From: Hoylesella enoeca JCM 12259
GTDB lineage: Bacteria > Bacteroidota > Bacteroidia > Bacteroidales > Bacteroidaceae
NCBI RefSeq assembly: GCF_000613405.1
Contig: NZ_BAIX01000007.1
Span: 1 to 64,000, forward strand
Reading direction: 5' to 3'
DNA length: 64,000 nucleotides
Part shown: positions 63,017 to 64,000 of the stretch, in pieces
Layout: the number at the start of each line of letters is the position of its first letter
Position numbering within the stretch: the stretch's first letter is position 1
Program-made: the position numbers and the translations under genes
The notes under the pieces: model-generated
What the model saw: the letters and a program-made list of their open reading frames with translations, nothing else
The model's database searches: none
Told to the model about the DNA's origin: nothing

Positions 63017-64000
63017 ATGCTGTACTATCTATTCAGAGTTCTTGACCAATACGGCATCTCCGGGTCTCACCTTTGGGGCTATATCTCGTTCAGAGCATTG
63101 TTGGCGCTGATCCTTTCACTCGTTATCTCGGCGTGGTTCGGTGAAAAATTCATTGCGTTTTTGAAGCGGAAGCAAATCACCGAGACACAACGCGATGCTA
63201 ATATAGACCCTTTCGGAGTGAAGAAAATCGGTGTCCCGTCAATGGGCGGCATCATTATCATTGTGGCAATCCTTATTCCCGTGCTGCTATTGGGGCGTTT
63301 GCGCAATGTTTATTTGCTGTTGATGATTGTCACGACAATATGGCTTGGCTTCCTCGGAGGTATGGACGACTTCATCAAAATATTCCGACGTAACAAGCAA
63401 GGACTAAAAGGTAAGTATAAGATTATCGGTCAAATCGGCATTGGTTTCATCGTAGGCGTAACGCTGTGGGCCGCTCCCGACGTAAAGATTAACGAAAACT
63501 TAGCCATCGAAAAGCAAGGACAGGAGACCGTTGTCAAGCATCGCACCCAGCCACGAAAGTCGTTAAAGACTACGATTCCATTCTTAAAAGGACACAATTT
63601 AGACTATTCGCGCGTGACAAGTGTATTCGGCGACCGTCGTGTTGCAGCCGGATGGATTCTCTTTGTGATAATGACCATCTTCGTAGTAACGGCTGTCAGC
63701 AACGGCGCTAACCTCAACGACGGAATGGATGGGATGTGTGCAGGCAACTCGGCCATCATCGGTGTGGCCCTGGGAATATTGGCTTATGTCAGCTCGCACA
63801 TACAATTCGCAGCCTATCTGAACATTATGTACATCCCCGGTTCGCAAGAGTTAGTGGTATTTTTCTGTGCTTTTATCGGCGCACTCATCGGTTTTCTCTG
63901 GTACAATGCTTATCCCGCGCAGGTGTTTATGGGCGACACAGGCTCACTGGCGATAGGAGGCATCATCGCGGTAGGCGCTATCATCATTCACAAAGAGCTG
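63017..64000 (+). CDS. mraY: Phospho-MurNAc-pentapeptide translocase MraY (partial)
   Basis: The first 328 residues; the gene runs off the window. It starts MLYYLFRVLDQYGISGSHLW and has several membrane segments. The family motifs are present: KIGVPSMGGI, GGMDDFIK (with the metal-binding Asp pair), GANLNDGMDGMCAGNSAI and the last segment AQVFMGDTGSLAIGGII. The loop with INENLAIEKQGQETVVKH is a Bacteroidota-type insert. MraY makes lipid I in the inner membrane. It lies 117 bp after murE; murD should follow outside the window. Confidence 0.95.
   Translation, partial: MLYYLFRVLDQYGISGSHLWGYISFRALLALILSLVISAWFGEKFIAFLKRKQITETQRDANIDPFGVKKIGVPSMGGIIIIVAILIPVLLLGRLRNVYLLLMIVTTIWLGFLGGMDDFIKIFRRNKQGLKGKYKIIGQIGIGFIVGVTLWAAPDVKINENLAIEKQGQETVVKHRTQPRKSLKTTIPFLKGHNLDYSRVTSVFGDRRVAAGWILFVIMTIFVVTAVSNGANLNDGMDGMCAGNSAIIGVALGILAYVSSHIQFAAYLNIMYIPGSQELVVFFCAFIGALIGFLWYNAYPAQVFMGDTGSLAIGGIIAVGAIIIHKEL

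Noticed and set aside
1..64000. tRNA, rRNA, insertion sequences, prophage or a replication origin.
   Set aside because: The larger gaps were read on both strands; no cloverleaf, transposase frame or DnaA-box cluster was noticed. A covariance-model search was not possible here.

Overview
The window is a 64-kb piece of a Bacteroidota chromosome, most likely from the Prevotella group (Bacteroidales). The evidence is a fused SecDF, a two-gene 2-oxoacid:ferredoxin oxidoreductase, a SufBCDS cluster, NigD-like and fimbrillin-like lipoproteins, several FKBP and OmpH paralogues, and promoters of the Bacteroidota type (TTTG-N19-TAnnTTTG) with no Shine-Dalgarno sequences. No rRNA, tRNA, transposase, phage gene or CRISPR array was seen. 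Almost every gene is housekeeping or cell-envelope; the unusual content lies between the genes.

Layout. 1-2740: start of an unknown gene, a 41-bp-period array of palindromes, and a fimbrillin-like lipoprotein with a small partner behind a symmetric promoter region. 2854-7438: a YitT transporter, then a GH110 alpha-galactosidase/sulfatase pair. 7834-12955 (minus): secDF, an endonuclease/exonuclease/phosphatase protein and a rhomboid protease. 13168: HU. 13568-23656 (minus): an envelope-biogenesis run (DUF6242, DUF6089, uppS, bamA, three ompH, murI, rbfA, LolC/E-like permease). 23895-23990: a 31-residue membrane-protein gene with its own promoter. 24419-32191 (minus): cysS, korAB, three FKBP isomerases. 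32324-37843: a zinc-less sirtuin, a papain-like lipoprotein, a uridine-kinase-like enzyme and a Na/Pi symporter. 38307-43267: rimP-nusA-infB behind an attenuator-like leader hairpin. 43369-49034: sufB-sufC-sufD-sufS-rnhB. 49447-57293: rpmH, efp, a glycosyltransferase, radC, a PASTA protein, an RluD-type pseudouridine synthase, ddl, an acyltransferase and a NigD-like lipoprotein. 57784-64000: the dcw division/wall cluster rsmH-ftsL-ftsI-murE-mraY, with mraY cut by the window end.

Functionally, much of the window builds the envelope: undecaprenyl carrier (uppS), D-Glu (murI), D-Ala-D-Ala (ddl), MurE/MraY, septal PBP, outer-membrane protein assembly (bamA with Skp-like OmpH chaperones), protein export (secDF) and lipoprotein release. 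A second theme is Fe-S and anaerobic energy metabolism (suf, kor).

Three things stand out. (1) Thirteen arrays of a degenerate 22-bp unit (core TAACSGTTAA or TAAGCATGA, then about 12 variable bases) keep an exact 22-bp phase. Twelve are intergenic and one lies inside the infB reading frame. Two sit in the loop of long inverted repeats. A 41-bp palindrome array and a 21-bp array show the same phase-over-sequence behaviour. (2) Four single-base frameshifts break sufD, ftsI and murE (twice); each is repaired by adding one base, and three lie at AGGCG where AGGGCG is expected. (3) A 31-residue membrane-protein gene has a good promoter and a CRP/FNR-like dyad upstream.
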